Assembly (NCBI RefSeq): GCF_030123365.1
Contig: NZ_CP126107.1
Span: 915,501 to 979,500, forward strand
Reading direction: 5' to 3'
Length of the DNA stretch: 64,000 bases
Source: Neobacillus sp. SuZ13
GTDB taxonomy: Bacteria; Bacillota; Bacilli; Bacillales; Cytobacillaceae
Both the position numbers and the translations under genes were made by a program. The first letter of the stretch is position 1; the number at the start of each line of letters is the position of its first letter. The notes below the pieces were generated by a model. The model saw only the letters and a program-made list of their open reading frames with translations. It did no database searches and was not told where the DNA came from. This document shows positions 43,434 through 52,040 of the stretch, in pieces.

Positions 43434-44992
43434 TTGTGGACGCTTTTTGTATTTTCAATTGTAACATCTTCGATTCCTGATCCGACGTTGATCACTTTTG
43501 GTGCAGAATTTTTGCTCATTACATTACAAATTTGTATAGAATCGGCGTGATTCTCTCCGCCGAAAACTTTAATATCGGTCCCTGCTTTTTTAAAATCCTT
43601 GAACGATATATTCTTTAATATGACGTTCCTGGCCCGGTACTGAACAGCAATAACTGGGTGGCCTTTGTAGTCATAATTGGGATCACCGATTAAAGTAAAC
43701 TGATTAATCACGACATTTTGATAAGCGGAGACTACCATTCCGCGCGGTGTTGAGTCCTTATATAACTCAGTAAATACTGGCGCGATCGCTATAAGATTCG
43801 TAGCACAAATATTGTAGGCTGTTTGCGATTTTGCCTCTGTACTTTTGTGGTGTCCAATATGGCGAAAATTAAATGAGCGGTTATCATTGACGGAAATATG
43901 CCCGATAATATGGACATTGGAAGCCGCTGAAGAATTTTCGTGTGCTTTAATTTCTACCCCGCCAAAGCATCTAGACGAAGAATTATTAACTAACACTACA
44001 TTTCTGGAACCATCATCGACTTCAATCCCGTTGGAGTTGGAAAATCCCTTCTTGTGGGCCCGGCCACTCGGATCACACATGTGGCAGCGTGAGATGTAGA
44101 TATAATCACTGTGATGAGTGGTGATACCATCATCGCCGAAGCCATAGCCGTTTAAGTTATCCAGCCAGACATACTTGCTTCCGCCGCGGGCGCGAAAACC
44201 GTCTCCCGCATAATTGTACAAAGTCGATGAAATATCGAAGCAATGAAGGCCTGGATTCATCGCCTCAACGTCCTTAACCCAGCCATAGGTAACATTTGCA
44301 TATGTTAAACAGCTTGAGTGGTTCCCCCAAGTACTTGTTTTAGCCACATTGCCAAGCCTTTCCACATTCCAGTCTAAACATAGTGCCCCAACAAAAAGAT
44401 GGGTGTTACCTTTCCAATGGTTTGCGTTTGTTACCAGCCGAGTGCCTTTTTTTGCTGAATCATGCAGTTTAATGGTCGTTATGCCTTTTCCTGCCCCGAC
44501 AAGCATAGTAAAGGAGGGGAGTTGGATTCCCTTTGTGATAAAGACGCCAGCCGGTACCATTACCTTAACTTTTCCGTTGCCAATCGCTTTTTTAAATGCA
44601 AGGGTGTTATCCGTTTTACCATCGCCAACTGCCCCATAATCCACTACATTGACTACTTTCTCCACATTATTTTCTAAATGAATGAATTCATTGTCCAACA
44701 GATCTTTCCAATCTGGTACAACGTCTCCAGCCTTATCTATTTTAACCTTTCCACGTGAATCGGAAGGTGTATAGGTGGATAAAAAGCGATAAAAGCCTGC
44801 TGCCATTTTTTGCGCAAGAGTTCCTATAGAATGATTTCCATTCTTTCCACGATGAGAGGTTTTACTCACTCGGATTTGATTAAAAAGTTGTTCGGTTTCT
44901 TGAATAGCCTTTGTTAAATCAAATTGGTTGTTAATTTCGGCAAGGATTGCGGCGTTCCTTCTTGGATCATGGTTTTTCTCTAAATAAAGCAA
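43424..44992 (-). CDS. pectate lyase-superfamily beta-helix protein (tailspike/YobO-like)
   Basis: A 522-residue protein. A helical N-terminal region (residues 1-75) precedes a right-handed beta-helix that opens with VVDYGAVGDGKTDNTLAFKKAI (near 117), the Pectate_lyase_3 signature found in phage tailspikes and YobO-like proteins. Later turns include GDGFRARGGSKYVWLDNL, GDDGITTHHSDYIYIS and NGIEVDDGSRNVVL. The substrate would be a polysaccharide. There is no signal peptide. The start is TTG at 44992, directly after an in-frame TGA, with GGGGTG eight bases upstream; so the N-terminus may be missing or the frame altered. No other phage genes lie beside it. Confidence 0.75.
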   Translation of the reverse strand: MLYLEKNHDPRRNAAILAEINNQFDLTKAIQETEQLFNQIRVSKTSHRGKNGNHSIGTLAQKMAAGFYRFLSTYTPSDSRGKVKIDKAGDVVPDWKDLLDNEFIHLENNVEKVVNVVDYGAVGDGKTDNTLAFKKAIGNGKVKVMVPAGVFITKGIQLPSFTMLVGAGKGITTIKLHDSAKKGTRLVTNANHWKGNTHLFVGALCLDWNVERLGNVAKTSTWGNHSSCLTYANVTYGWVKDVEAMNPGLHCFDISSTLYNYAGDGFRARGGSKYVWLDNLNGYGFGDDGITTHHSDYIYISRCHMCDPSGRAHKKGFSNSNGIEVDDGSRNVVLVNNSSSRCFGGVEIKAHENSSAASNVHIIGHISVNDNRSFNFRHIGHHKSTEAKSQTAYNICATNLIAIAPVFTELYKDSTPRGMVVSAYQNVVINQFTLIGDPNYDYKGHPVIAVQYRARNVILKNISFKDFKKAGTDIKVFGGENHADSIQICNVMSKNSAPKVINVGSGIEDVTIENTKSVHNYL

Positions 44993-45240
44993 TCATTTCA
45001 CACCCCAAAAGGACATTATGTGGTTCTCTTGCCATTTGAATTTCCCAAATGGATGTAAATTGGTTTTACAAACAGAGGAGCACTATACATTAACATCGTT
45101 AATCCTTCTTGAATCAACGCTTAGCTTAATATCCCTTACTGTTTTATTTCATATTATCTTCGTATTATAAATTTACCTTAAACAAAAATTGAATTAATCA
45201 ATTCTATAAGTAAAAACTATTTATTAAAGGAGGATAATTA

Positions 45241-45723
45241 ATGAAATATAAAGCAGAGAAAACTATTGAAATTTCATCCTGGATAATTGTGTCATTATTA
45301 TTAATAAAATTTACACCAAAAAATAAAATTCGTGAAACACTAGTTGTATTTTTATTTAAACAAGCACTAACATGGATTTTTGGATTACTAGTGGTAGAAA
45401 AAAACTTAATTTCCTATCCATATCGCTTATTTTTCAAAAAAGCAAATAAAGCTTCTTTTTCATTTGAATACTTTATATATCCTGGACTGTGCGCTTTATT
45501 TAGTTTGTACTATCCAAAAAATAAATCTAACCTTTTAAAAACCCTGCATTGCTTTATTAGTACTTCTGTAATAGTCATCTTTGAAATAGTTGCAGTGAAA
45601 TATACAAAATTAATTAAATATAAAAAATGGACTTGGTATTGGAGTTTTATAACAATTTGGATAACTGATTACTTAACACAAGCTTTTCACAACTGGTTTT
45701 TTAAAACTAAATTTCATGAATAA
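45241..45723 (+). CDS. CBO0543 family membrane protein
   Basis: A 160-residue protein with four predicted membrane helices and many Lys, Phe and Tyr residues (WIIVSLLLIKFTPKNKIRET, FKQALTWIFGLLVVEKN, EYFIYPGLCALFSLYYP, WTWYWSFITIWITDYLTQAF). This pattern fits the CBO0543 family seen in Bacilli and Clostridia, often in several copies. Role unknown. AAAGGAGG precedes the ATG. The gene is notably AT-rich. A weak terminator hairpin (AAGGGG at 45725, CCCCTT at 45742) follows. The 248 bases upstream hold only short hairpins. Confidence 0.75.
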   Translation: MKYKAEKTIEISSWIIVSLLLIKFTPKNKIRETLVVFLFKQALTWIFGLLVVEKNLISYPYRLFFKKANKASFSFEYFIYPGLCALFSLYYPKNKSNLLKTLHCFISTSVIVIFEIVAVKYTKLIKYKKWTWYWSFITIWITDYLTQAFHNWFFKTKFHE

Positions 45724-46150
45724 AAAGGGGCAGTTAGACTTCCCCTTGTATTTAGTTAAATGCAATATATCAGTCAAGTGCTATAAAAGATAGGACTGGA
45801 TTTTTAACTCTTTTTGTCCACTCCGCGTTACTTTACTAAAAAAAGCTGTCAGAGTTGGCAGCCCTAATTATTTAGCTTACCCTTTAATTTATCTAATTTC
45901 TTTATATTACAGTTAAAATTGGGAATAACAATACATCATAAATGATGTTAGTTTTAAAAATTCTAGGAAAAGGACGAACCGGGTATGCAACCCTTTTTTA
46001 GCAACAATATAAGTATCAATTAGGGTTGCTAAAAATATTTCACTATTTTTGAGGGAGTTAGGTTACGAAAAAATTTTAAAGCATTAAAGCTAATATACAG
46101 CCCAATATAATTAAAATAGTTATATCAATATCAAATACTCCTAAATTAGT

Positions 46151-46270
46151 CAGGTATTGTGTGAGGCATACACGGATGACCAGACCGGTATTCTCACAAG
46201 CGATGGGGACAGGAACTGCATCTATAATGAGGAAAAACAGTTGATAGAAGCACGTCTTTTTATTGGATAA
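46151..46270 (+). pseudogene. probable remnant of an unidentified gene
   Basis: An open stretch of 39 codons, GC-richer than its surroundings, reading VLCEAYTDDQTGILTSDG and then NCIYNEEKQLIEARLF before a stop. It has no good start or ribosome site (only TTG at 46157). A strong terminator follows within 25 bases. It looks like the 3' end of a gene that lost its front, but I cannot name the family. Confidence 0.35.
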
Positions 46271-46290
46271 CTCTGTTTATTAATATTTAG

Positions 46291-46331
46291 AAATGTGATG
46301 CCATCACTGTACTTTTCATCACATTTTTTAT
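46291..46331 (+). terminator. intrinsic terminator after the remnant
   Basis: AAATGTGATG (46291-46300) and CATCACATTT (46317-46326) form a perfect 10-bp stem followed by T-rich bases. Confidence 0.8.
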
Positions 46332-46488
46332 GTTAAGCAGGACATTCTAAGGTTACGTTGGTGTAATATTAAATTTTATTTCCACACTAAAAAACTAATT
46401 AAGTTTTTAATGAATAATAATTAGTGTGAGTCTTTTTTACAATTGAGATAATCACATTATACGAAACTTGGTAAGGAGCTTGAATTAG

Positions 46489-46932
46489 GTGGCTAACTCA
46501 AAAGAAGTATTACTATGGAGTATTGCTCTTCCTGGCTTTGGTCAATTTTTAAATGGCAAACTAATAAAAGGTATTGTTTTTGTATTTTTAGAATTCTTTA
46601 TAAATGTAAATGCCAATTTTAATGTTGTTATAATTTCTAGTTTTCATGGAGAAATCGAAAAAGCCATTGCTCAAACTGATTACTTATGGATAATGTTTTA
46701 CCCTTGTTTATACTTTTTTGCCATGTGGGATGCTTATAAAGATGCTGGTGGAGGAAATAGAAAATATTCTTATTTACCATTCGTTTTTTGTGCTTTCTTT
46801 GTAACAGTGGGGTGTATATATTCATCAACTTTCAAGATATTCGGATTTTTAATTGGTCCAATATGGTTACCAATTTTGTGCGTGATACCAGGAATTTGGA
46901 TAGGCCTTTTACTAATGAAAATCATTAAATAA
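46489..46932 (+). CDS. small multi-pass membrane protein, function unknown
   Basis: A 147-residue protein with three or four membrane helices: IALPGFGQFLNGKLIKGIVF (a GFGQFLNGK start seen in many small Bacillus membrane proteins of the TM2-like kind), IMFYPCLYFFAMWDAYKDAG, FVFCAFFVTVGCIYSS and WLPILCVIPGIWIGLLL. GTG start with AAGGAGC upstream. No partner gene is evident. AT-rich, like its neighbours. Confidence 0.7.
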   Translation: MANSKEVLLWSIALPGFGQFLNGKLIKGIVFVFLEFFINVNANFNVVIISSFHGEIEKAIAQTDYLWIMFYPCLYFFAMWDAYKDAGGGNRKYSYLPFVFCAFFVTVGCIYSSTFKIFGFLIGPIWLPILCVIPGIWIGLLLMKIIK

Positions 46933-47101
46933 GCTATTGAAGTATTCTTTTAGCAGAAACTCTAATTAAATTATATAAATTACAATAATTAATAAAGTTT
47001 GAGATTGAGACTAAATGTATTAATTAGAAATATACCGTGAATAATTACCAATATTTTTGTCATTCTAATAAGAGAAAATAAATAATGAAGGAGCCTTTTG
47101 T

Positions 47102-48061
47102 ATGAACGTAAATGAGTTCGGCTTTCTTTGGTATCTACAATCAAGTTCGAATATGGTTAATATTTTTTTAAAAAATCTTATTGACACTGCTGAGGATAAA
47201 GATTTGAGAAGTGTCTTAGATGAAATCAATTCATTATCTACATTTCAAGAAAAAGAGGCTACAAAGTTATTAAATGACAGCGGTTATAATGAAACGCCAT
47301 TTTTCAGTGAAGTTGATTTATATAACTCCTCAGTAAAGCTTTTTACCGATCAATTAATTATTGAAATTCTTAAGCATATTACCGGAAATGGGATGCGGAT
47401 TCTCGCTTCTCAATATGCAGAACTAGCGGATATAAATGTAAAGAAATTCTTTAGTGAACTCCTCACTAAAATGATTCAAATTGATGAATCTCTTTTAGTT
47501 TTATTAAAAGAAAAGAACTTGTTACAAAACAGTCCATTTTTATACATGAAAGCACATGAAAGAGAGGGTAAACTGTTTAAGGTTATATCTACTCAATTGA
47601 GGCCACTTAATGCGGTAGAATTAGCACATATGTCCAGTGCACTTCAATGCAATAATGTTGGTGTTGCTCTATGCACTGTTTTTGCTGATTTGGTAAAAGA
47701 TAAAGAGTCAAAGGAATTAATTAATGATGGCAAGAAATTAGCATTTCATCAAGCTGCTACTTTATCCGATATTTTCAGGGAAAACGGAGTTAGTACTACA
47801 ACTGGACTAGAGAGCTTCGTTCATAGGGTCCATGAATCACCATTTTCAGATAAGTTAACAACGAATCTAATAATGTTTTTAAATCCTATTGGAATAATAA
47901 ATTTACAAAACGCTGCTGTATCTAGTTATAAGAAGAATCATGTCAAAATACTAAGTGAATTAATTGAACAAGTCCAAAGTTTTTCAGAAAAAGGGTTTAA
48001 ACTATTGGTTAAAAAAGGTTGGTTTAATGAACCACCAGTAACTAGTAGGTCAATTAAATAA
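47102..48061 (+). CDS. DUF3231 family protein
   Basis: A 319-residue soluble helical protein. It is built of two similar halves, each probably a four-helix bundle; EFGFLWYLQSSSNMVNIF begins the first, LNAVELAHMSSALQCNNVGV the second. This layout and composition match DUF3231, common in spore-forming Bacilli, of unknown function and possibly ferritin-like in fold. GAAGGAGCC precedes the ATG. Single gene; a bidirectional terminator lies downstream. Confidence 0.75.
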   Translation: MNVNEFGFLWYLQSSSNMVNIFLKNLIDTAEDKDLRSVLDEINSLSTFQEKEATKLLNDSGYNETPFFSEVDLYNSSVKLFTDQLIIEILKHITGNGMRILASQYAELADINVKKFFSELLTKMIQIDESLLVLLKEKNLLQNSPFLYMKAHEREGKLFKVISTQLRPLNAVELAHMSSALQCNNVGVALCTVFADLVKDKESKELINDGKKLAFHQAATLSDIFRENGVSTTTGLESFVHRVHESPFSDKLTTNLIMFLNPIGIINLQNAAVSSYKKNHVKILSELIEQVQSFSEKGFKLLVKKGWFNEPPVTSRSIK

Positions 48062-48393
48062 TTATAAAACAGAGGAATTTTGTGGAAAAATCAACCGATT
48101 CTATAGAGCAAAATTATAAATTTTTCCAAGATAAACATACACATTGTAAGGATATAGAATTTAGAATTTAAACCCTCGAAATATTAAAGGGAAGCAACTT
48201 ATTTTTATGTATTGTGAAAATATGTATTAGAAAATGTGTTTCCCACAGCATTAGTATTATTGCCATTATAACGATTTAAAAATGAATGAAACTTTATTCC
48301 TATATCTAAACAAAAAGAACAAGCCTAGAAGCCTGTTCTTTTTGCCTAAAAAATGTATTTTTCAATTAATAATGGTGTTAATTGCAGTATCTA
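48062..48393. other. 332-bp gap with a bidirectional terminator
   Basis: AAAAAGAACA (48312-48321) and TGTTCTTTTT (48334-48343), extended inward by GC pairs, terminate both the rightward DUF3231 gene and the leftward small gene at 48394. The rest is AT-rich; a 29-codon frame from GTG 48082 behind AGAGGAA is the only other feature, and is too short to support. Confidence 0.7.
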
Positions 48394-48669
48394 TTATTCA
48401 TTTATATCTAATCCAGATAAATTTAAAGAAAGTTCATCTAATACTAAAAATACACAACCAAAAACGGTTCTGTAATCGATATAGTCCCCTTTAACTTCAA
48501 CATTTATCTCAATAATATTCCTTTTATTATGTATGTATTTTTCTTCAAATTGATTAAAATTAATACTTGTAACAGATACACTAATTTCCTCTAAGGATTT
48601 TTTTAGCTCTCTTTCAAATACTGAATTATTAAAGTTTTCCCTGAAGAAAATACGGATAGTAAATTTCAT
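48394..48669 (-). CDS. small hypothetical protein
   Basis: A 91-residue protein of unknown family: FTIRIFFRENFNNSVFEREL, then NIIEINVEVKGDYIDYRTV and FLVLDELSLNLSGLDI. It alternates beta-like and charged helical stretches, with no membrane segment. AAGGAGG six bases before the ATG and a shared terminator downstream make it a real gene. No partner gene is apparent. Confidence 0.6.
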   Translation of the reverse strand: MKFTIRIFFRENFNNSVFERELKKSLEEISVSVTSINFNQFEEKYIHNKRNIIEINVEVKGDYIDYRTVFGCVFLVLDELSLNLSGLDINE

Positions 48670-48777
48670 TTCAAATCCTCCTTCTACTTAGGATTTGCTA
48701 AATCTTCCTTACTTAACCTTTTTTCGAATAACTAAGTTTATGTATTTCTTACCCACCTTTTTGTTTCGTAGCATGTG

Positions 48778-49368
48778 TTAACGGTACCGCTCTTCTTTAA
48801 ATGGATTTGCTGTCATCGAATAGCCAAGCTCTTCCCAAAAACCAGCCTTGTCTACTTTCATAAACTCAATCCCAGAAACCCACTTTGAGCCTTTCCATAG
48901 ATAAAATATTTCTGGTGGAATAAACCTTAGTGGATAACCATGTTTTTGATCAATATCATGCCAATCATGATTTTTATCCTTCCAACGGTATACAAACAAA
49001 GAATCGTCCCCTAATAAAGGCTCTAGCGGTAGGTTTGCAGAATAACCAAATCTGTCCCCATTGTAGTAACCGTAAATTTTAATATATTTTACACCTTCAT
49101 TAATTTCAACAAATTTCAATAACTCTCTAAGTGCAATTCCTTCAAAAGTGGTATCAAATTTAGACCAGGTGGTAACACAATGCATGTTAACACTTGATAT
49201 GGTCTTCGGAAGCTCCATGATTTCTTTATAGGATAAGGACTTTTCTTCCTTTACCTCACCAAAAAGTCTGAAATTCCATGTGGTTTCATTAAACTCGGGA
49301 ACATCCCCTTTGTGCAGTATTGGCCATTTTTCTGTTTCGAATTGGCCAGGTGGAAGCTGCTTCTTCAT
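48778..49368 (-). CDS. sulfite oxidase-like molybdopterin protein (YuiH-like)
   Basis: A 196-residue oxidoreductase of the molybdopterin-binding SUOX fold. The Cys that binds molybdenum is in VNMHCVTTWSKFDTTFEGI near residue 70; YGYYNGDRFGYSANLPLE, KHGYPLRFIPPEIFYLWKGSKWV and FWEELGYSM are the other family blocks. It resembles B. subtilis YuiH; there is no haem domain and no signal peptide. Substrate unknown. The start at 49368 has GGGATGG upstream; the frame open to 49389 has no site. With PucA/PucB it shows that the organism uses molybdenum cofactor. Confidence 0.85.
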   Translation of the reverse strand: MKKQLPPGQFETEKWPILHKGDVPEFNETTWNFRLFGEVKEEKSLSYKEIMELPKTISSVNMHCVTTWSKFDTTFEGIALRELLKFVEINEGVKYIKIYGYYNGDRFGYSANLPLEPLLGDDSLFVYRWKDKNHDWHDIDQKHGYPLRFIPPEIFYLWKGSKWVSGIEFMKVDKAGFWEELGYSMTANPFKEERYR

Positions 49369-49888
49369 CTTACACCATCCCTTTTTCATCTTAAACGTTA
49401 ATTAAATCACAGTGCTTTGTATAGTATGCTTCAAAATAATGAAAGCATACTGTAGTCAGTACAGTCGCATAACTTTACAAATGTTGGAATCATCAAACAG
49501 TTTCCTCAGAAGTTTAAATTCTGAAGAGTTAAGTAATGAGCATATTAACAGGTATAAAGAATTTTCTTAAGTGCCAAGGTATTGGTCCTTTTTTTCATAT
49601 AAACAGTTTTTCGAAGTTCTGATTTTTTGTGAACAGAAAGAATGTGGATAGGGATATAGAATGCAATAAATGCACTTACTGCAATGGTCCTTCTTCAAAT
49701 TCAAGCTGGAGTTAAAATAAGCCCTGCAGTTGTTGCGCTAGTTATTATACTAAATATCATTGTCGTCTATCTCCTAGTATTAATTTTGAAAAATGTAAAA
49801 GAGGTGTCAGGCATCGCAACCCATGTAAGTCTTAATTGACTTGCTTATTCATATAATTGAGAAAATGTAGTTGAGGGGGATTGACGGG
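49369..49888. other. 520-bp gap with a possible membrane-protein remnant
   Basis: From ATG 49684 to 49839 an open frame of 51 codons reads MVLLQIQAGVKISPAVVALV followed by a strongly hydrophobic helix and LKNVKEV. It has no ribosome site, and its end runs into GGTGTCAGGCA (49803-49813), a repeat also found near 39.8 kb. It is probably the rest of a membrane protein gene. Otherwise nothing is seen. Confidence 0.4.
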
Positions 49889-50359
49889 ATGGGGAGGAAA
49901 GGGTATATTCTTGTGGCTTTTTTACTACTCTTAGTTTTTTTTTCTGCATTTCAACCGAGAGAAGTTACTCCATACAATCACTATTATAGATGGTATACAG
50001 AAGAAATTGCCTTACCCATTGATCAGGCATTAAAAGATTCAAATGATACCTCTACCATTAAACAATATCATCAAACAAGAAAGGCATTCTTCCAGGCATA
50101 TGAAATCGCAAGTGACTATCCATTACCAGATAAGAATTTAGATAAAACCCATCAACATTTAATAAGTTATTTGGAATGGCGTATAAAATATGTGGAAGGT
50201 TTTATTCAATATCTACAGACTAAAAGCAGAGATACCAAGGCATTAGTTAATAATTATAATGATGAAGGCAATATCCATTATTCGTTATTTATTAGTAATT
50301 TTGATGAGTATGCAAAAAATCATAATCAAACCTTCTTAACGCCTAATGTTTTATATTGA
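49889..50359 (+). CDS. membrane-anchored hypothetical protein
   Basis: A 156-residue protein. Residues 4-20 (YILVAFLLLLVFFSAF) form a membrane anchor or uncut signal; the rest is a hydrophilic, helical domain outside the cell (WYTEEIALPIDQALKDSNDT, YLEWRIKYVEGFIQYL). It is not a family I can name. The ATG at 49889 follows GAGGGGGATT, so the TTG 18 bases earlier is not needed. Possibly expressed with the following small genes. Confidence 0.6.
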   Translation: MGRKGYILVAFLLLLVFFSAFQPREVTPYNHYYRWYTEEIALPIDQALKDSNDTSTIKQYHQTRKAFFQAYEIASDYPLPDKNLDKTHQHLISYLEWRIKYVEGFIQYLQTKSRDTKALVNNYNDEGNIHYSLFISNFDEYAKNHNQTFLTPNVLY

Positions 50360-50482
50360 AAAACCGTGCCTTTCTAGGGTAGGAAAGCTCAATTGTTCAG
50401 TTTAAGAAATTTTGAAACTTTCCTAAGCAAGGATAATTTATTTAAAAAGAAAAATACTAACAAATGTTCGGAGGTGGAAGCA

Positions 50483-50797
50483 ATGGAACAAAAAGATTAT
50501 GAAAAAATTTATGAAGAGTACAAGCAAGATAGTCAGCAGCAGGCTCAAATTGAAGCAGGGAACAGTAACCCTGATGGTAAAGAAGAATTCGTGTCCGTTA
50601 GGAAAAACGCTGATGGCGATATTATTGCTTTTAAAACAAGCACGGGACGCGAGTTAGACTATATTTCGGCTTTGAATGATGCAAAAGCTGGAAAAATCGC
50701 TCATGTCGATGTCTTTCACAAATATGGTCGAGACATTATCCGTAGTGAACCAGATGGTATCAAAGAAAATAATCTTGATCAATTACCTGAGTTTTAA
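50483..50797 (+). CDS. DUF3892 protein
   Basis: A 104-residue acidic protein. The core VRKNADGDIIAFKTSTGREL, YISALNDAKAGKIAHVDVF and RSEPDGIKENNLDQLPEF is the DUF3892 pattern. Members occur in Bacilli as small general proteins of unknown function. TCGGAGGTGG before ATG 50483 fixes the start; a frame open to 50393 lacks a site. Confidence 0.8.
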   Translation: MEQKDYEKIYEEYKQDSQQQAQIEAGNSNPDGKEEFVSVRKNADGDIIAFKTSTGRELDYISALNDAKAGKIAHVDVFHKYGRDIIRSEPDGIKENNLDQLPEF

Positions 50798-50830
50798 TGA
50801 AATCTAAGTAGCACATGAAGGAGCGTTTCC

Positions 50831-51406
50831 ATGCATTGGTATGAAAAGTTGAATCAGTATTTTCCTGTTGAGGAAATGAAATCAAGGGCTCACATGGAAA
50901 CCTTACTGAAAGAACGTTCAAACATCTATCATAAAGATGAGGGGCCAAATCATGTTTTGATGTATGTGGAATTAGACAATTTTGTGTTTATTGATTATCT
51001 ATTTGTTTCAAAAAATGCACGTGGCCAGGGACTTGGCCATAAACTTTTAGAAAAGTTAAAGCAAAAAGGAAAACCCATTATCCTGGAAGTAGAACCAGTC
51101 AACTATGAAGATAGCGATTCCGAAAAACGGCTGCATTTTTATAAACGTGAAAAATTTGAGCACGCCGTTTCTATCGGATATGAAAGAAAATCATTAGCGA
51201 CAAACGAGGTTAATAAGATGGAAATCCTCTACTGGGCTCCTAATGAAGAATCAGAAGAAATGATTTTTGAATCCATGAGAAAAACATATGATATGATTCA
51301 CACCTATAAAGATCATTATTTTTACGGTGAATCATACGAACCGGTTGATGAGGTCTTGACCTTTAACGAAGAATCTGAGAATAGAAATATTTTAAACGAG
51401 CTGTGA
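50831..51406 (+). CDS. GNAT-family N-acetyltransferase
   Basis: A 191-residue protein. The acetyl-CoA site is FVSKNARGQGLGHKLLEKLK near residue 60 (the R/QxxGxG/A motif), preceded by the beta strand DNFVFIDYLFV. The C-terminal third (from about 125) is specific to this group: MEILYWAPNEESEEMIFESM. The acceptor is unknown. AAGGAGCG precedes the ATG. It ends at a very strong terminator. Confidence 0.85.
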   Translation: MHWYEKLNQYFPVEEMKSRAHMETLLKERSNIYHKDEGPNHVLMYVELDNFVFIDYLFVSKNARGQGLGHKLLEKLKQKGKPIILEVEPVNYEDSDSEKRLHFYKREKFEHAVSIGYERKSLATNEVNKMEILYWAPNEESEEMIFESMRKTYDMIHTYKDHYFYGESYEPVDEVLTFNEESENRNILNEL

Positions 51407-51414
51407 CAACCAAT

Positions 51415-51448
51415 AAAAAATGAGCCTGGGATTCCAGGCTCATTTTTT
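51415..51448. terminator. bidirectional terminator between the GNAT gene and leuD
   Basis: AAAAAATGAGCCTGG and CCAGGCTCATTTTTT form a perfect 15-bp inverted repeat with a four-base loop. It ends the ilv-leu operon from the right and the GNAT gene from the left. Confidence 0.95.
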
Positions 51449-51452
51449 ATGT

Positions 51453-52037
51453 TTATTTACGCGCAAGTTCATATTGCTGAATTTTATCCTCGTAGGTTAA
51501 AGTAACACCAATCTCATCCCAGCCATTTAGCAGCATGACTTTAGGGTATGGAGCAATATCGAAAGAAGCTTTGAAACCTTCGTTATCATAGACCACCTGA
51601 TTTTCAAGGTCGACGGTTAATTGATAATTTTCAGATTCAGCCTTTCTAATCATGTACTGAACTTGTTCATTACTAGCCTGAATTGGGAGAATCCCATTTT
51701 TTACACAATTGTTTTTAAAAATGTCTGCAAAACTTGGGGCAATGACGATTTTAAAGCCAAAATCTTGAACCGCCCACGGAGCATGCTCACGTGAAGATCC
51801 GCAGCCAAAGTTTTCACCGGCAACGATAATTGAAGCGTCTTTATATTTCGGATCGTTTAATGAGAAATCTGGTCGAAGATTCCCTTCATCATCAAAACGC
51901 CAATGATAAAAAAGGAATTGGCCAAAACCACTGCGTTCAATCCGCTTTAAAAATTGCTTCGGGATAATTTGGTCTGTATCAATGTTAGAACGGTTTAATG
52001 GATAAACAAGGCCTTGATGAATTTTTAATGGTTCCAT
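51453..52037 (-). CDS. leuD: 3-isopropylmalate dehydratase small subunit
   Basis: A 194-residue swivelling-domain subunit. PLNRSNIDTDQIIPKQFLKR at the start and VAGENFGCGSSREHAPWAV near 70 are the LeuD hallmarks, followed by FKNNCVKNGILPI. With LeuC it isomerises 2- to 3-isopropylmalate in leucine synthesis. Last gene of the operon, three bases after leuC. Confidence 0.96.
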   Translation of the reverse strand: MEPLKIHQGLVYPLNRSNIDTDQIIPKQFLKRIERSGFGQFLFYHWRFDDEGNLRPDFSLNDPKYKDASIIVAGENFGCGSSREHAPWAVQDFGFKIVIAPSFADIFKNNCVKNGILPIQASNEQVQYMIRKAESENYQLTVDLENQVVYDNEGFKASFDIAPYPKVMLLNGWDEIGVTLTYEDKIQQYELARK

Positions 52038-52040
52038 AGT

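Larger units (their letters stand above)
45724..46488. other. 765-bp gap with hairpins and a possible gene remnant
   Basis: Contents seen: hairpin 45725-45747; inverted repeat TTTTTAGCAAC (45995-46005) with GTTGCTAAAAA (46025-46035); a short open stretch 46151-46270 (described separately) followed by a good terminator; and CACACTAA (46383-46390) with TTAGTGTG (46421-46428) then T6, a terminator-like hairpin before the next gene. No complete gene. Confidence 0.6.

Noticed and set aside
48082..48171. 29-codon frame from GTG behind AGAGGAA
   Set aside because: Too short and without recognisable features; may be chance in AT-rich DNA.
48282..48494. A 70-codon rightward gene
   Set aside because: It runs through the bidirectional terminator at 48312-48343 and over the end of the leftward gene at 48394, and has no ribosome site.
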